This document shows, piece by piece, positions 47,901 to 56,135 of a stretch of DNA of 56,135 bases. Position numbers and translations under genes: made by a program. The stretch is from BS150m-G50 sp964501185 [NCBI: uncultured Bacteroidia bacterium] (GTDB taxonomy: Bacteria > CAIWAD01 > BS150m-G50): the NCBI GenBank assembly GCA_964501185.1, contig CAZCRT010000016.1:1-56135 (forward strand), read 5' to 3'. The stretch's first letter is position 1, and each line of letters opens with the position of its first letter. Below the pieces are notes generated by a model. That model saw only the letters and a list, made by a program, of their open reading frames with translations. It ran no database searches and had not been told where the DNA came from.

Positions 47901-49209
47901 GTAACCCGATATCATCCGCGCTTACACGCAACACATTACGCGCCAATGCTGGTGACAGCAGCGGAGATACCTCAAGCAACATAGCGACAGCAGCGCTGAT
48001 AAAGGGGGCTGCCAGTGATGTTCCGGAAAACGCTCCATACTCTCCGCCGGGGATAGCCGCCATAATATTGTCACCGGGCGCTACCAGGTCTAGACTCAGC
48101 CCGTGGTTGGAAAGTGGCCAGCGATAGTCATCAACTGTAACAGCACCCACACTGATCACTTCCGGCCAGGCAGCGGGATAATGCAACTGTTCCGCCCCGT
48201 CGTTGCCGGCCGATGCAATCATAACCACACCCTGGGAAACAGCATATTGTATCACATCATGCAGGATTGGCGCTACTACTGTATCACCGAAACTCATGTT
48301 GATAACCCGGGCGCCGTTCAGGACAGCATAAATAACGGCAGCCGCTACATCATCTTCCTGCAGGAATCCCAGGCTGTTTCCTGCACGCAACGGCATGATT
48401 TCAACACCAGGTGCCACACCCGCCAGTCCGATGCCGTTATCTGTAACCGCACCGGCAACTGATGCAACTATTGTACCATGACGGTGTTCATCAAAGGGAT
48501 CCCGGTCAGCATCCAGATAATCACCAGGCGCCGGAAACTCCGGTGCATCCGTAAAGTCAAAACCGATAACATCATCCACCAGACCGTTACCGTCATCGTC
48601 GATACCGTTGGCATCTGCCGGGTCCAGTATCCAGCCCAGCTCAGGATCCTGTTGAAAGGGTGTCCCGTTACCATCATCCTCTTCATAATTGAACCAGATA
48701 TTTCCCTGAAGATCTGGATGAGCCCAGTCAATACCGGTATCGATGACAGCCATTATGATACCGGAACCGTCGGCGATGTTCCATCCCTCAGCTGCAGCAA
48801 CCCGTTCCAGTCCCCATTGCTCATCGAATAATGAGTCCGAGGTCAGCTGCTGGCAACTGAATTGATGATTAACAGTCGCATGTATCACGTGGGGGACGTT
48901 CTGTAAAGCGTGCTGAAGTTGCACTCCCCCATCCTGTTCAGTTGTATAAACAGTATAGAGGCAAAACGGTATTTCGGCGATATCTGAAACAACCTGCAGA
49001 TGCGAGATTGCCAGTTGCTCTGCCAGCAGTGTACCATCGTGAGTCAACAGAGCTTTGCCACCGGTGCCGGTATCTGACAGCCGAACCGGTGTATCACAAC
49101 TTATCAGAAGTGTTGTGGCGCATGTTGTATCAACGGAAACAGAGAACTGCATCAACAGTGTCGTCAGCAGAGTGAACCTGGCAGCTCTCTTCAGGATATT
49201 CTGTTTCAC
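44947..49209 (-). CDS. Large secreted subtilisin (S8) with FG-GAP repeats and divergent sorting domain
   Basis: The 1420-residue precursor has a signal peptide of about 30 residues. The catalytic triad is Asp157 (AVIDTGIDW), His244 (HRHGTIVAS) and Ser398 (FSGTSLAAP), with Asn336 as oxyanion residue. Residues 730-1060 hold integrin-like FG-GAP units (DIGDIDNNGTLEL, GDFDNDGNSDLLL, AVADVDEDGLDEI, TDFDGDGISEWL), each a likely calcium loop. A fibronectin-like unit follows. The end (DAFLFPNPWRLNGEG ... SSGIYIVMLRQEEQIIRRKLAVIE) is a divergent sorting domain. It lies inside a tight housekeeping operon and ends on the coaE start. Confidence 0.88.
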   Translation of the reverse strand: MKQNILKRAARFTLLTTLLMQFSVSVDTTCATTLLISCDTPVRLSDTGTGGKALLTHDGTLLAEQLAISHLQVVSDIAEIPFCLYTVYTTEQDGGVQLQHALQNVPHVIHATVNHQFSCQQLTSDSLFDEQWGLERVAAAEGWNIADGSGIIMAVIDTGIDWAHPDLQGNIWFNYEEDDGNGTPFQQDPELGWILDPADANGIDDDGNGLVDDVIGFDFTDAPEFPAPGDYLDADRDPFDEHRHGTIVASVAGAVTDNGIGLAGVAPGVEIMPLRAGNSLGFLQEDDVAAAVIYAVLNGARVINMSFGDTVVAPILHDVIQYAVSQGVVMIASAGNDGAEQLHYPAAWPEVISVGAVTVDDYRWPLSNHGLSLDLVAPGDNIMAAIPGGEYGAFSGTSLAAPFISAAVAMLLEVSPLLSPALARNVLRVSADDIGLPGCDIFYGAGVLMVPAALTTPVSINVSIAQPLPDSRWQPLRVEELQVTGTAAGNYLSNWSLELGSGGTPSNWTTIAASEYQQLEGVLGSIDLTVLSDGCYTLQLTAHLLNGSSLPAYSSFVIDRTPPEQLLLTSIPALQASERGRMFELEFTDPVQLEMFYAPSGSEQYQRIVSPTTSLSHCLTLLQSSQSGAADLYFNAISSSGDTTTTPLLTCQIPSDFYPRPLHTHITSLPYGLFLNRTTDFNLNSQPEVWLTSYDPVTHYPDLLQLWEYDPVAADFIQLPATWGFSYIKDIGDIDNNGTLELLSEIGGISYLFTQTDIQSPPDLLAWRSESHWSANFITPGDPNEGYPNVLLRTTGSPRHYLTANVNTIGDSSNTVVTPMDTLYNPFYSTGEPFATGVARGVEGDFDNDGNSDLLLSDNEGHLFIYEFHSSHPELVWQFEEAGLAGPGNLIGCGNFAQSDRDDFVAIWRTATPQSEHEVAGSRWIAQLFECTGDNQWQVQDTVAIMGMHHGSIRENGIAVADVDEDGLDEIILTLFPEMYLLEAVNGRLQPIAWRSSCNLPGTVVTDFDGDGISEWLTGNESGLERVGLDDLDPLRAPAPVALSGYADSPVSLLLSWQYSEDADGFLLHRWYDGQEEISPLSGDIRQVQVAPLLTDSSYTFALRSVDISYPSDTSRFSQQVTLTPNIAPRVESIIPQAPDLLRIVFSEPMADDYTDLAGYCFVNENVSRYPSSVINWADNREAFVTADLDGCAGLITLVTGDLRDVTDTPLDTSASQLAFEWHQSGEEQFFIRQGGIVDHTHFRLLFNRPVGPSIEQPDACCFEPDDYTATSVRVCDSLRLEFEVEVESNYPLGAFGRQVEVRLEGILSLDSLLLDTEQSSLILQTAASSLSDAFLFPNPWRLNGEGGAESVTIAGLPPACEIFIYDLTGRLLAELIEDDGDGGCLWDGKTRDGTVSSGIYIVMLRQEEQIIRRKLAVIE

Positions 49210-49227
49210 GGCTTCCCGACTCCTGCT

Positions 49228-49917
49228 TCACTGTTGCCTGAGCTTCTGCTCAAGCATTCTGATATGTTGCTGCATGTCTTTATCGGTATCAGGAAGAAGA
49301 TGATACATTGCGATCGCTTCGGGCAGGTGTCCCTGCTTCTCCAGTAACTCTGCCAGCCGCCGGCTGACAACCGGCCTGCTATCCGGCGTAACGCCATCAC
49401 TTGCCAGCAACTCTATCAACTCCCGATCGGGACGTTTGCTGCTGTTATGTAACCGCTGCTCCAGTTCATCCTGAAATCTCCGGGAAGCTTCCTGCCCGGG
49501 TGCTCCGGTTTCTTCCCTGACGATGACTGTGTCTGGAGGGATCGTATCCTCATCAGCACTGTCTGTATCACGTTCTGCAGAAGTGCTGACATCAGCCTGC
49601 GGATCGCTCCCCAGCAGGTCTTTTTGATGATTGCCGGCAAGGAGGGTAAGTGATTTCCTGTCGCTGATATCACCCGCTAGACGCAGTTGTTCAACAAGGT
49701 AACGTGGAATGGGGAATTCATTAAAATACTGTGACAACTGACTCAGCTTTTCTTCTGGCTCGGATGTCAAAAGAATAGATACAATGTTCGCGCTGGAGTA
49801 GTTATGAGTTGTCAGGCCCTCTGATAGCAGCTGCAGAGCAGTATGCATCTCACCATTACGACGTGATTCCTCTGCTGCCAGTGCGAACGCTGTTGCTGCT
49901 CTGAGTGCTTTCTTCAT
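49228..49917 (-). CDS. Predicted helical repeat protein of unknown function
   Basis: The ATG at 49917 has AGGATGG upstream and lies just past the LptE stop; the longer frame to 49950 overlaps lptE. The 229-residue product has an N-terminal helical pair (LRAATAFALAAEESRRNGEMHTALQLLSEGL) that looks like a TPR-type unit, an acidic linker, and a C-terminal helical pair (RRLAELLEKQGHLPEAIAMYHLLPDTD) that again resembles a TPR unit. No signal peptide is evident. Its place between LptE and the secreted protease suggests a cytoplasmic scaffold for envelope work, which is inference. Confidence 0.6.
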   Translation of the reverse strand: MKKALRAATAFALAAEESRRNGEMHTALQLLSEGLTTHNYSSANIVSILLTSEPEEKLSQLSQYFNEFPIPRYLVEQLRLAGDISDRKSLTLLAGNHQKDLLGSDPQADVSTSAERDTDSADEDTIPPDTVIVREETGAPGQEASRRFQDELEQRLHNSSKRPDRELIELLASDGVTPDSRPVVSRRLAELLEKQGHLPEAIAMYHLLPDTDKDMQQHIRMLEQKLRQQ

Positions 49918-49918
49918 T

Positions 49919-50404
49919 TTACCATCCTGAGAGAAGAGCGCTTGTAACATCCTCTACCAGTTTGCCCACTGCCTGCTCGATACCGTCGCTTCGCTCACCA
50001 TCTTCCAGGCTGTAGACTCCCCAGCTGTTGAAGCTCTGTCGCATCACAGATTCACCTGTACTCCTGCGCAGCAGCTCCACATCAACATTGAGTGTAAGCT
50101 TCATCTGTGACACACTTTCTTCGGAACTGTAAGTATTAGCCTGCTCAGAGATTGATTTCAGAACCATCTCCAGGATGCCATCAGCCCGTTCCTCGTCTTC
50201 GAGGCGAAACAGGTTCTGTATCATGAATTCGTTGATAACCTGATCAGTAATCTCCTCCGTTAACAGAGGTTCCGAGGTGCGATTCTCCATAAGGGGAATG
50301 GCGACGCTTTCAATTCCCTCAGGCAGCGCTCCTCTGAAAGAGTAGACACCACAGGCAGTCAGTACTGATACCAGGGTTATCAGGATCACAATTTTGCGCA
50401 TCAT
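49919..50404 (-). CDS. lptE: LptE-like outer-membrane lipoprotein
   Basis: The 161-residue product has a lipoprotein signal with the lipobox LTAC (Cys18) in VLVSVLTACGVYSFRG-like sequence. It continues with the LptE pattern: ESVAIPLMENRTSEPLLTEEITDQVINEFM and the later beta segments LTLNVDVELLRR. LptE is the plug of the LptD channel that inserts lipopolysaccharide. No lptD is in the window. It overlaps the sigma54 activator gene by 4 bases at its start. Confidence 0.82.
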   Translation of the reverse strand: MMRKIVILITLVSVLTACGVYSFRGALPEGIESVAIPLMENRTSEPLLTEEITDQVINEFMIQNLFRLEDEERADGILEMVLKSISEQANTYSSEESVSQMKLTLNVDVELLRRSTGESVMRQSFNSWGVYSLEDGERSDGIEQAVGKLVEDVTSALLSGW

Positions 50405-51504
50405 AGGCCATACTTCCTGATTTTGCGGTAAATAGTCCGTTCACCAATTCCCAGCGCCTGTGCAGCCTGTTTGCGATTCCAATTATACTGCTCCAGGATT
50501 TCTCTGATATGCTCCCGCTCCAGTTCCTCAACTGTTTTCTGAGTAACCTCGCGGCTGGCAGCCATCTCCGGTTCCCGTCGGCCGGATTGCAACTCCCCTA
50601 TCATCTCTTTAAGTTCCGCCAGTTCTTTCTGAATAAAGAAGAACATCTGTGTAAGCAGATCATCGTGACGGCTACGCTCATCCGGTCTTAACAATACCGG
50701 CAGATTGGAAGTAGCGCTGGTTTCCCTTTCCAGGTTCTGTCTCACATCTGCGGCAGTGATCTTGTGACCTCGTAGCAGCAGTACCAGGCTCTCAGAAAAA
50801 TTACGCAATTCGCGCACATTCCCCTCCCAGTAGTGTTCCTGCAGTACCTGTATTGCTTCTTCACCAATTTCAGGACAGGCGAGACTGTTTTTCTGGCAGA
50901 ACAGGGATATAAAATGATGTGCCAGTAAGGGGATATCTTCCGGACGCTCCCGCAATGGTGGTAACAGGATATTCACGGCTTTCAGTCTGTAGTATAGATC
51001 CTGCCTGAATTTACCCGACTGAACCATCTCCGCCAGATCGCGATTGGTTGCAGCCAGTACCCGCACATCAACTTCAATCGGGCGGGAGCCACCTACCCGC
51101 ATATAGGAGCCTGATTCCAGTACCCGCAAAAGTTTCACCTGCAGAAACAGAGGCATCTCACCAATCTCATCCAGGAGGATAGTGCCGCCATCTGCCTGCT
51201 CAAACATCCCCTGGCGTCGGCTGTCAGCACCTGTAAAAGCACCCTTTTCATGCCCGAATATCTCGCTTTCGAAGATACCCTCAGGAATCGCGCCACAATT
51301 GACTGTAACCAATCGTGCATCCCGTCGTCGGCTCGCTTTGTGGATAGCCTGTGCAATCAGTTCCTTGCCGGTTCCGGATTCACCGGTAATGAGAACTGAA
51401 ATGTCAGTTGTGGCTACCTGGTTCACCAGGGCCTGGATCTGCTCCCAGACAGGTGACGCACCAATAATACCGACGTCACTAAACAGATTTCTCTCTCTGG
51501 ACAT
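50401..51504 (-). CDS. Sigma54-dependent activator lacking a sensory domain
   Basis: The 367-residue protein begins almost at once with the AAA+ domain (GIIGASPVWEQIQALVNQVA), Walker A GESGTGKE, the GAFTGA loop, Walker B TILLDEIGE, and FRQDLYYRL. A linker of about 60 residues with a helix-rich segment leads to a Fis-type helix-turn-helix (WNRKQAAQALGIGERTIYRKIRKYGL). Most relatives carry a receiver domain in front; here it is absent, so activity may be set by expression or by a partner. It lies upstream of lptE and downstream of the epimerase gene with a 62-base gap that contains a TGTATCAC copy. Confidence 0.88.
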   Translation of the reverse strand: MSRERNLFSDVGIIGASPVWEQIQALVNQVATTDISVLITGESGTGKELIAQAIHKASRRRDARLVTVNCGAIPEGIFESEIFGHEKGAFTGADSRRQGMFEQADGGTILLDEIGEMPLFLQVKLLRVLESGSYMRVGGSRPIEVDVRVLAATNRDLAEMVQSGKFRQDLYYRLKAVNILLPPLRERPEDIPLLAHHFISLFCQKNSLACPEIGEEAIQVLQEHYWEGNVRELRNFSESLVLLLRGHKITAADVRQNLERETSATSNLPVLLRPDERSRHDDLLTQMFFFIQKELAELKEMIGELQSGRREPEMAASREVTQKTVEELEREHIREILEQYNWNRKQAAQALGIGERTIYRKIRKYGL

Positions 51505-51566
51505 ACTTCTTCCGTTACGTTTACTTCTGTATCACACTGGAATCAGGTCGATGCTCTAAAAGAGTA

Positions 51567-52493
51567 TCATCCCACATATTTCTCGCGAAAGTACTCTGTC
51601 GTCAGCTTTATCCCTGCTGCCAGATCGACTTCAGGACGCCAGCCAAGCAGCTCTGCAGCCCTGTTGTTATCAATCACTGAACGCTTCTGCTCCCCTGGCA
51701 TTCCGGGGCCGTGTTTTTCCTCTGCCTTGACTCCCAGTGAATCGCTTATCAGTCGAAACATCTGATTCACATCTGTTTCAACCCCGGTTCCGATGTTGAC
51801 GATGTCAGGACTCCGCCGGTCAAGCGCCTTCACGTTGGCCCGCACAACATCTCCGACAAAAACATAGTCACGGGTCTGTGTACCTTCCCCGTTAATCACT
51901 GCTTCCTGGCCACCCAGCATACGATCACAGAAGATAGCCACCACACCGGCCTCACCCTTGCTGTTCTGCCGGGGCCCATAAACATTGGCGTAGCGGTTGA
52001 TGAAGTAGCCCATTCCATACTGCAGGTGGAAATAGTAGAGATAGTTTTCAATAGTAAGCTTACCGATTCCATACGGGGAAATGGGACGCATGGGATGTTG
52101 CTCATCAGCCGGGAAATAATCCTGTTCGCCATAGATAGCGCCACCTGTGGAGGAGAAGACGAATTGTTTCACACCACTCTGCATTCCACGCTGTATCAGA
52201 TTAATGGAACCCAGTATATTCACCTGTGCGTCAAACACCGGGTCTTCAACCGATTTGCGTACATCAATCTGAGCGGCACAATGCATGATGTGAGTAATCT
52301 GTTCATTTTGTATCACGTCACTGATATCTGCTGATTGGATATCCATCTCGTAAAAGGTGGCATTCCGGTTGAGATTATCACGACTACCGGTGCAGAGATT
52401 ATCCACCACTATGACCCGGTCACCCCTCTCTACCAACGCATCCACAGTATGAGAGCCGATGAATCCTGCTCCTCCAGTAACCATTATGTTCAA
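51567..52493 (-). CDS. NAD-dependent sugar-nucleotide epimerase (GalE-like)
   Basis: The 308-residue product is an extended short-chain dehydrogenase: GGAGFIGSH at the N-terminus, VDNLCTGSRDNL, FSSTGGAIYGEQ (the Thr/Ser of the site) and the catalytic YGIGK in PISPYGIGKLTIENYL. RYANVYGPRQ and RDYVFVGDVVRA are characteristic of UDP-glucose or UDP-GlcNAc 4-epimerases. The precise sugar cannot be decided. It overlaps the purD stop by 4 bases. It may feed surface polysaccharide or the heptose-containing core. Confidence 0.88.
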   Translation of the reverse strand: MNIMVTGGAGFIGSHTVDALVERGDRVIVVDNLCTGSRDNLNRNATFYEMDIQSADISDVIQNEQITHIMHCAAQIDVRKSVEDPVFDAQVNILGSINLIQRGMQSGVKQFVFSSTGGAIYGEQDYFPADEQHPMRPISPYGIGKLTIENYLYYFHLQYGMGYFINRYANVYGPRQNSKGEAGVVAIFCDRMLGGQEAVINGEGTQTRDYVFVGDVVRANVKALDRRSPDIVNIGTGVETDVNQMFRLISDSLGVKAEEKHGPGMPGEQKRSVIDNNRAAELLGWRPEVDLAAGIKLTTEYFREKYVG

Positions 52494-53743
52494 AGCGCTT
52501 TCCTCCCGATATCAGTTCTATGGTGTTTATGCTCAAAATCGATCTTTTCAACCTCAATATAAGCGGTTTCGATGGCACCCGACAATGTATCTCCCAGCGC
52601 TGTCAGGGCGAGTACCCGGCCACCGGCGGTTACCAGTTGACCGTCCTGCATTCTGGTTCCGGCGTGATACACGACGCTGTTCTCTGTACTGTCGATGCCG
52701 GAAATAGGAATGCCGGTTGCATAGGAGCCGGGATAGCCACCAGAAGCCAGAACCACTGTAGCCGCGTACCGTTCTGTAGTCAACCGGCGGGATGTGAACT
52801 CCTCCTCCGGTAACAACAACGCTTCCAGCAGATCCTCTTCCATCAGCGGTAGCAGTACCTGTGCTTCCGGATCACCGAAACGGCAGTTGTATTCCAGGTT
52901 ACTGGGCCCATCCTTTGTAAGCATCAGACCAAGGAAGAGAAAGCCATCGTAGGGGATACCATCAGCCTGCAGGCCGGTGATCGTCGGTCTCACGATTTCC
53001 ATCTCAACCCGCTGCATCAGTTGATCATCCAGCAGCGGTGTTGGTGCGATCGCCCCCATACCTCCTGTGTTGGGTCCGAGATCATCATCGTAAGCACGCT
53101 TGTGATCCATGGAGCCGGGCAGCAACCAGTAGTTGTCACCGCGAACCAGCACAAAAACAGAGGCTTCCGGGCCTTCCAGCCGTTCCTCTATAACAACCTG
53201 TTCACCGGCAGCACCAAACCTGCCGTCTGCCATTATCTCCTGCAACTGCTGTTGCGCTTCCTCCAGGCTGTCAGGCAGCAGAACCCCTTTACCGGCAGCC
53301 AGTCCATCAACTTTGATGACATATGGGTACTCCAGCTGCTCCAGGTGTGCCCGGGCTGCCTTCAGATCATCAAACACTTCAAACCGGGCGGTAGGGATAG
53401 CATGGCGACGCATGAATCGCTTGGAAAATGCCTTGCTGCCCTCAAGTTGCGCGGCAGCTCGGGTGGGACCACTGATACGCAGCCCCTCTTCCTGGAAACG
53501 GTCTACAATACCATCAACCAGTGGCTGCTCCGGACCGACTATTGTGAAACCAACCTCCCGCTCCCGTACAAACCTGACAATAGCATCAATGTCATCAGCA
53601 GCTATCTCCGGTACACACTCAGCCAGATCTGCCATACCGGCGTTACCCGGAATAGCATAGAGTTTTTCGCACTGCTGCGATTGACTGATCTTCCAGGCCA
53701 GTGCGTGTTCCCGTCCTCCAGACCCGATTATTGCGACTTTCAT
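52490..53743 (-). CDS. purD: Phosphoribosylamine-glycine ligase
   Basis: At 417 residues this is a complete ATP-grasp enzyme of purine synthesis, forming glycinamide ribonucleotide. It opens KVAIIGSGGREHALAWKI and has the GPEQPLVDGIVD, ATP-grasp lid VDGLAAGKGVLLP, EERLEGPEASVFVLV, and the conserved GPNTGGMGAI and YNCRFGDPEAQVLLP blocks. The stop overlaps the epimerase start. It lies 46 bases downstream of the uvrB stop, on the same strand. Confidence 0.95.
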   Translation of the reverse strand: MKVAIIGSGGREHALAWKISQSQQCEKLYAIPGNAGMADLAECVPEIAADDIDAIVRFVREREVGFTIVGPEQPLVDGIVDRFQEEGLRISGPTRAAAQLEGSKAFSKRFMRRHAIPTARFEVFDDLKAARAHLEQLEYPYVIKVDGLAAGKGVLLPDSLEEAQQQLQEIMADGRFGAAGEQVVIEERLEGPEASVFVLVRGDNYWLLPGSMDHKRAYDDDLGPNTGGMGAIAPTPLLDDQLMQRVEMEIVRPTITGLQADGIPYDGFLFLGLMLTKDGPSNLEYNCRFGDPEAQVLLPLMEEDLLEALLLPEEEFTSRRLTTERYAATVVLASGGYPGSYATGIPISGIDSTENSVVYHAGTRMQDGQLVTAGGRVLALTALGDTLSGAIETAYIEVEKIDFEHKHHRTDIGRKAL

Positions 53744-53789
53744 TTCACTCCTCAGTTTCAGGATGGTTTACCCGCCCTTATCACCGGAC

Positions 53790-55793
53790 TCAGGCCGGTC
53801 TGGCTTTCTTCATCTTATGTTGCAGTTTCAGTATCTCATCACGGCAGACTGCCGCCTGTTCAAAATTCAGTTCCTCTGCAGCTTTTGCCATCTGTTGCTG
53901 CAGCAGTTCCAGCACCAGCTGTGGATCATCATGCTCATCATAAACCGGTGCCGGCTCTGCGACCTCTGCCTGTTGACGTCGTTCATCCAGAACACTTGTG
54001 CTCGCTTTTATCTCTTCTCTGGACTTGACCACAGTCCGAGGTGTGATATCATGTTCTTCATTGTACGCCTGCTGGATTTCACGACGACGGGACGATTCCG
54101 TCAGCACCTTCTGCATAGAAGGTGTGATACGATCAGCATACATGATTACCCGTCCCTCTGCATGGCGGGCAGCCCGTCCTGCTACCTGCAGCAATGAACG
54201 CTCCGACCGCAGAAAACCTTCCCGGTCCGCATCCAGTATAGCTACCAGTGATACTTCCGGCAAATCCAGACCCTCACGCAGCAGGTTGATCCCCACCAGA
54301 ACATCAAATTCCTGCAGACGCAAACCACGGAGTATTTCTACACGCTCCAGGGAGTTGATTTCAGAATGAAGATAGCGTACACGGATATCAGCAGCACTCA
54401 AATATTCAGTTAAATCCTCTGACATCCTCTTGGTCAGTGTTGTTACCAGTACCCGTTGCCCCTGTTCCACAACCTGGCGAATCTCCTCCATCAGGTCATC
54501 TACCTGATGTTCGGTTGGCCTGACATCGATTACAGGGTCCAGCAATCCGGTTGGTCGAATCACCTGCTCAACAATTTCACCACCGGTCTGTTCCAACTCC
54601 CAGTCACCGGGAGTCGCGGAGGTATAAATCATCTCGCCGACAATCTCGAGGAACTCCTCAAAGAAAAGCGGCCGGTTATCCAGTGCCGATGGTAGACGAA
54701 AGCCATGCTCAACCAGCATTTCCTTGCGGGAACGGTCACCGCGATACATTGCCCGTACCTGTGGCAGGGTTACATGCGATTCATCAACAATTGTCAGGAA
54801 GTCATCCGGGAAATAGTCCAGCAGGGTTGCAGGCCGTTCCCCGGCGGCGCGTCCATCAAAATGACGACTGTAGTTCTCAATACCGGAGCAGTAACCGACC
54901 TCCTGCAGCATTTCAATATCAAACCGGGTGCGCTGCTGTAATCGCTGCGCTTCAAGTAACTTACCAGCGTCCTGCAGTTCCTGGACCCGCTGCTCCAGTT
55001 CCACCGTGATACGTTCTATCGCCCGATCGACCCGCTCTTCGGTAGTAACGAAATGCTTGGCAGGATAGATTACTGCGGTGGGCAGCTCTTCCAGAACCTC
55101 ACCGGTCAGCGGGTGAACCAGCGTGATACGTTCCACCTCATCATCATAAGTCTCGATACGAAAGATCCCCTCCGCCCAGGCCGGATGTATTTCCAGCACA
55201 TCGCCCCTGACCCGGAAACTCCCCCGCTGCAGAGCTATGTCGTTGCGGCTGTACTGGATACTGACCAATCGGTTCAGAAAATCCCGGCGATCCAGCTGTT
55301 CACCGGAGTGTACAACAGCAAGCATCTCGCGATATTCGCTTGGTGAACCCAGGCCGTAGATGGAGGAAACTGAAGCAACTACGATGACATCACGGCGGGA
55401 GATGAGGGAGCTGGTTGACTTCAACCGCAGGCGATCAATTTCCTCGTTGATGTCGGTTTCCTTCTCGATATAGGTATCAGATTGAGGAATGTAGGCTTCC
55501 GGTTGATAGTAATCGTAATAACTGATGAAGAATTCCACCGCGTTTTCAGGAAAAAAGGAGCGCAGTTCACCGTAGAGTTGAGCGGCCAGCGTTTTATTGT
55601 GTGACAGAATCAATGTTGGTCGATTGAGGCGAGCTATGACATTTGCCATAGTGAAAGTTTTACCGGAACCGGTAACCCCCAGAAGCACCTGATGACGCTT
55701 CTTCTCTTCCAGACCCCGCAGCAGTTGTTCGATTGCAGCTTCCTGGTCGCCACAGGGATCGAACGGAGCTTTCAAATTGAATTCCTGCTTCAC
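53790..55793 (-). CDS. uvrB: Excinuclease ABC subunit B
   Basis: The 667-residue product is full length. Walker A is GVTGSGKT near residue 40, the beta-hairpin region [12 protein letters not shown] is intact, DEVH-like helicase motif II is [11 protein letters not shown], and [30 protein letters not shown] is motif V-VI. The C-terminal UVR domain ([26 protein letters not shown]) binds UvrC. It handles nucleotide excision repair with UvrA and UvrC, which are not in the window. It is the rightmost gene. Confidence 0.96.
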   Translation of the reverse strand: MKQEFNLKAPFDPCGDQEAAIEQLLRGLEEKKRHQVLLGVTGSGKTFTMANVIARLNRPTLILSHNKTLAAQLYGELRSFFPENAVEFFISYYDYYQPEAYIPQSDTYIEKETDINEEIDRLRLKSTSSLISRRDVIVVASVSSIYGLGSPSEYREMLAVVHSGEQLDRRDFLNRLVSIQYSRNDIALQRGSFRVRGDVLEIHPAWAEGIFRIETYDDEVERITLVHPLTGEVLEELPTAVIYPAKHFVTTEERVDRAIERITVELEQRVQELQDAGKLLEAQRLQQRTRFDIEMLQEVGYCSGIENYSRHFDGRAAGERPATLLDYFPDDFLTIVDESHVTLPQVRAMYRGDRSRKEMLVEHGFRLPSALDNRPLFFEEFLEIVGEMIYTSATPGDWELEQTGGEIVEQVIRPTGLLDPVIDVRPTEHQVDDLMEEIRQVVEQGQRVLVTTLTKRMSEDLTEYLSAADIRVRYLHSEINSLERVEILRGLRLQEFDVLVGINLLREGLDLPEVSLVAILDADREGFLRSERSLLQVAGRAARHAEGRVIMYADRITPSMQKVLTESSRRREIQQAYNEEHDITPRTVVKSREEIKASTSVLDERRQQAEVAEPAPVYDEHDDPQLVLELLQQQMAKAAEELNFEQAAVCRDEILKLQHKMKKARPA

Positions 55794-56135
55794 TTTTCAG
55801 TCAACCTTTTTACCGATTCTCTTGAAGAAATGACGTTTGGTAACGGTACATATGGCAAATCTCATATGCCTTTAGTGGTGTAAATCTGCCATTGTGGCAT
55901 AGTTTACAATTTTCAGGCTGTATTTCAAATAGTATTCTCTGAAAGAGTGCTTTTTGCGGCCATCGGTCAGCTCAATACAGAATATTTTGAATGGGATTTT
56001 TGAATCTGTCAGCAGGTGCTGAAAAAGCAAACCCACCTGTCAGGGTGGGTTCACCGCCTCACTATTGATGTAGCATTGCCTGCTTCCGTAATCGAGAACG
56101 CAATTGGAATGCCAATTCTGGAGTGCTTTTTGCAT
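55794..56135. other. Right-end gap with hairpins and a direct repeat, no gene seen
   Basis: This 342-base stretch upstream of uvrB holds no convincing gene. It contains small hairpins (TGCCA-TTG-TGGCA near 55890 and AATTGG-AATG-CCAATT near 56102) and GAGTGCTTTTTGC twice, at 55945-55957 and 56121-56133. The uvrB promoter is presumably here, but I see no convincing boxes. Confidence 0.6.
56030..56051 (-). terminator. Terminator for a gene beyond the right edge
   Basis: AACCCACC (56030-56037) pairs with GGTGGGTT (56044-56051) around a six-base loop. On the minus strand the stem is followed by TTTGCTTTTTC, a run rich in T. It probably ends a minus-strand gene that lies to the right of this window. 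Confidence 0.6.

Noticed and set aside
53021-54028. 335-residue open frame on the plus strand across purD and uvrB
   Set aside because: It runs antisense over two well-identified genes and their gap and shows no family pattern.

Overview
The window looks like a bacterial chromosome segment from the Fibrobacteres-Chlorobi-Bacteroidetes (FCB) side of the tree or a related candidate phylum. Three secreted proteins end in a Por/type IX-style C-terminal sorting domain: two have YPNPFNP-type motifs and one has a divergent LFPNPW form. The envelope genes are those of a diderm (LptE-like lipoprotein, Mla-type transporter, LolA-like protein, heptose-ADP synthesis). Base composition is moderate, close to half GC by eye. 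I cannot name the phylum from the sequence alone. Almost every gene is on the minus strand; the plus-strand genes are the first one and the M32 peptidase/radical SAM pair near 20.5-23.4 kb.

Layout by plus coordinate (minus-strand genes are transcribed right to left). 0.1-1.1 kb: a secreted sorting-domain protein. 1.2-7 kb: a translation cluster read as tRNA-Gln, prs, rplY/ctc, pth, hppA (membrane pyrophosphatase), rpsF, rpsR, rplI. 7-12.1 kb: ispE, a Wzc-like tyrosine autokinase, a flippase-like membrane protein and a LolA-like protein. 12.1-17.6 kb: ftsK, comB, gcvT and a class I aminotransferase. 17.9-20.2 kb: a TPR-sigma54 activator and a small secreted protein. 20.5-23.9 kb: M32 carboxypeptidase, a radical SAM protein and a YraN nuclease-like protein, followed by a 63-bp tandem repeat. 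24-31.7 kb: a 1538-residue beta-helix/fibronectin-like surface protein and a subtilisin with a sorting domain. 31.7-35.8 kb: two bacterial microcompartment (BMC) shell proteins, a biotin carrier protein, a biotin carboxylase and a crotonase. 35.9-55.8 kb: a tightly packed, repeatedly overlapping run that reads uvrB, purD, a galE-like epimerase, a sigma54 activator, lptE, a repeat protein, a large subtilisin, coaE, a metalloprotease/beta-propeller/barrel protein, mlaE, mlaF, tgt, rlmD, hldE1 and hldE2.

The most unusual DNA-level signal is a short word, GTATCAC/GTGATAC, usually extended to TGTATCAC. I counted 50 copies of the 7-mer by eye, against about 7 expected by chance for both strands. 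It lies in both orientations and in every reading frame that avoids a stop. It is sparse before about 25 kb, absent from about 16.3 to 25.5 kb, and dense from about 33 kb to the right end. This resembles a genome-wide signature such as a DNA-uptake sequence or another dispersed protein-recognition word. I know of no description of this octamer in such a role.

Other points of interest are: the two-gene BMC shell locus beside a biotin-carboxylase pair without a carboxyltransferase; a second shell protein with a helical C-terminal extension and an atypical pore loop; an apparent sorting-domain tail left as a fragment downstream of the subtilisin gene; and an inverted repeat that supplies the C-terminus of the radical SAM protein. 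All counts and coordinates of short sites were made by eye and may be off by a base or two.
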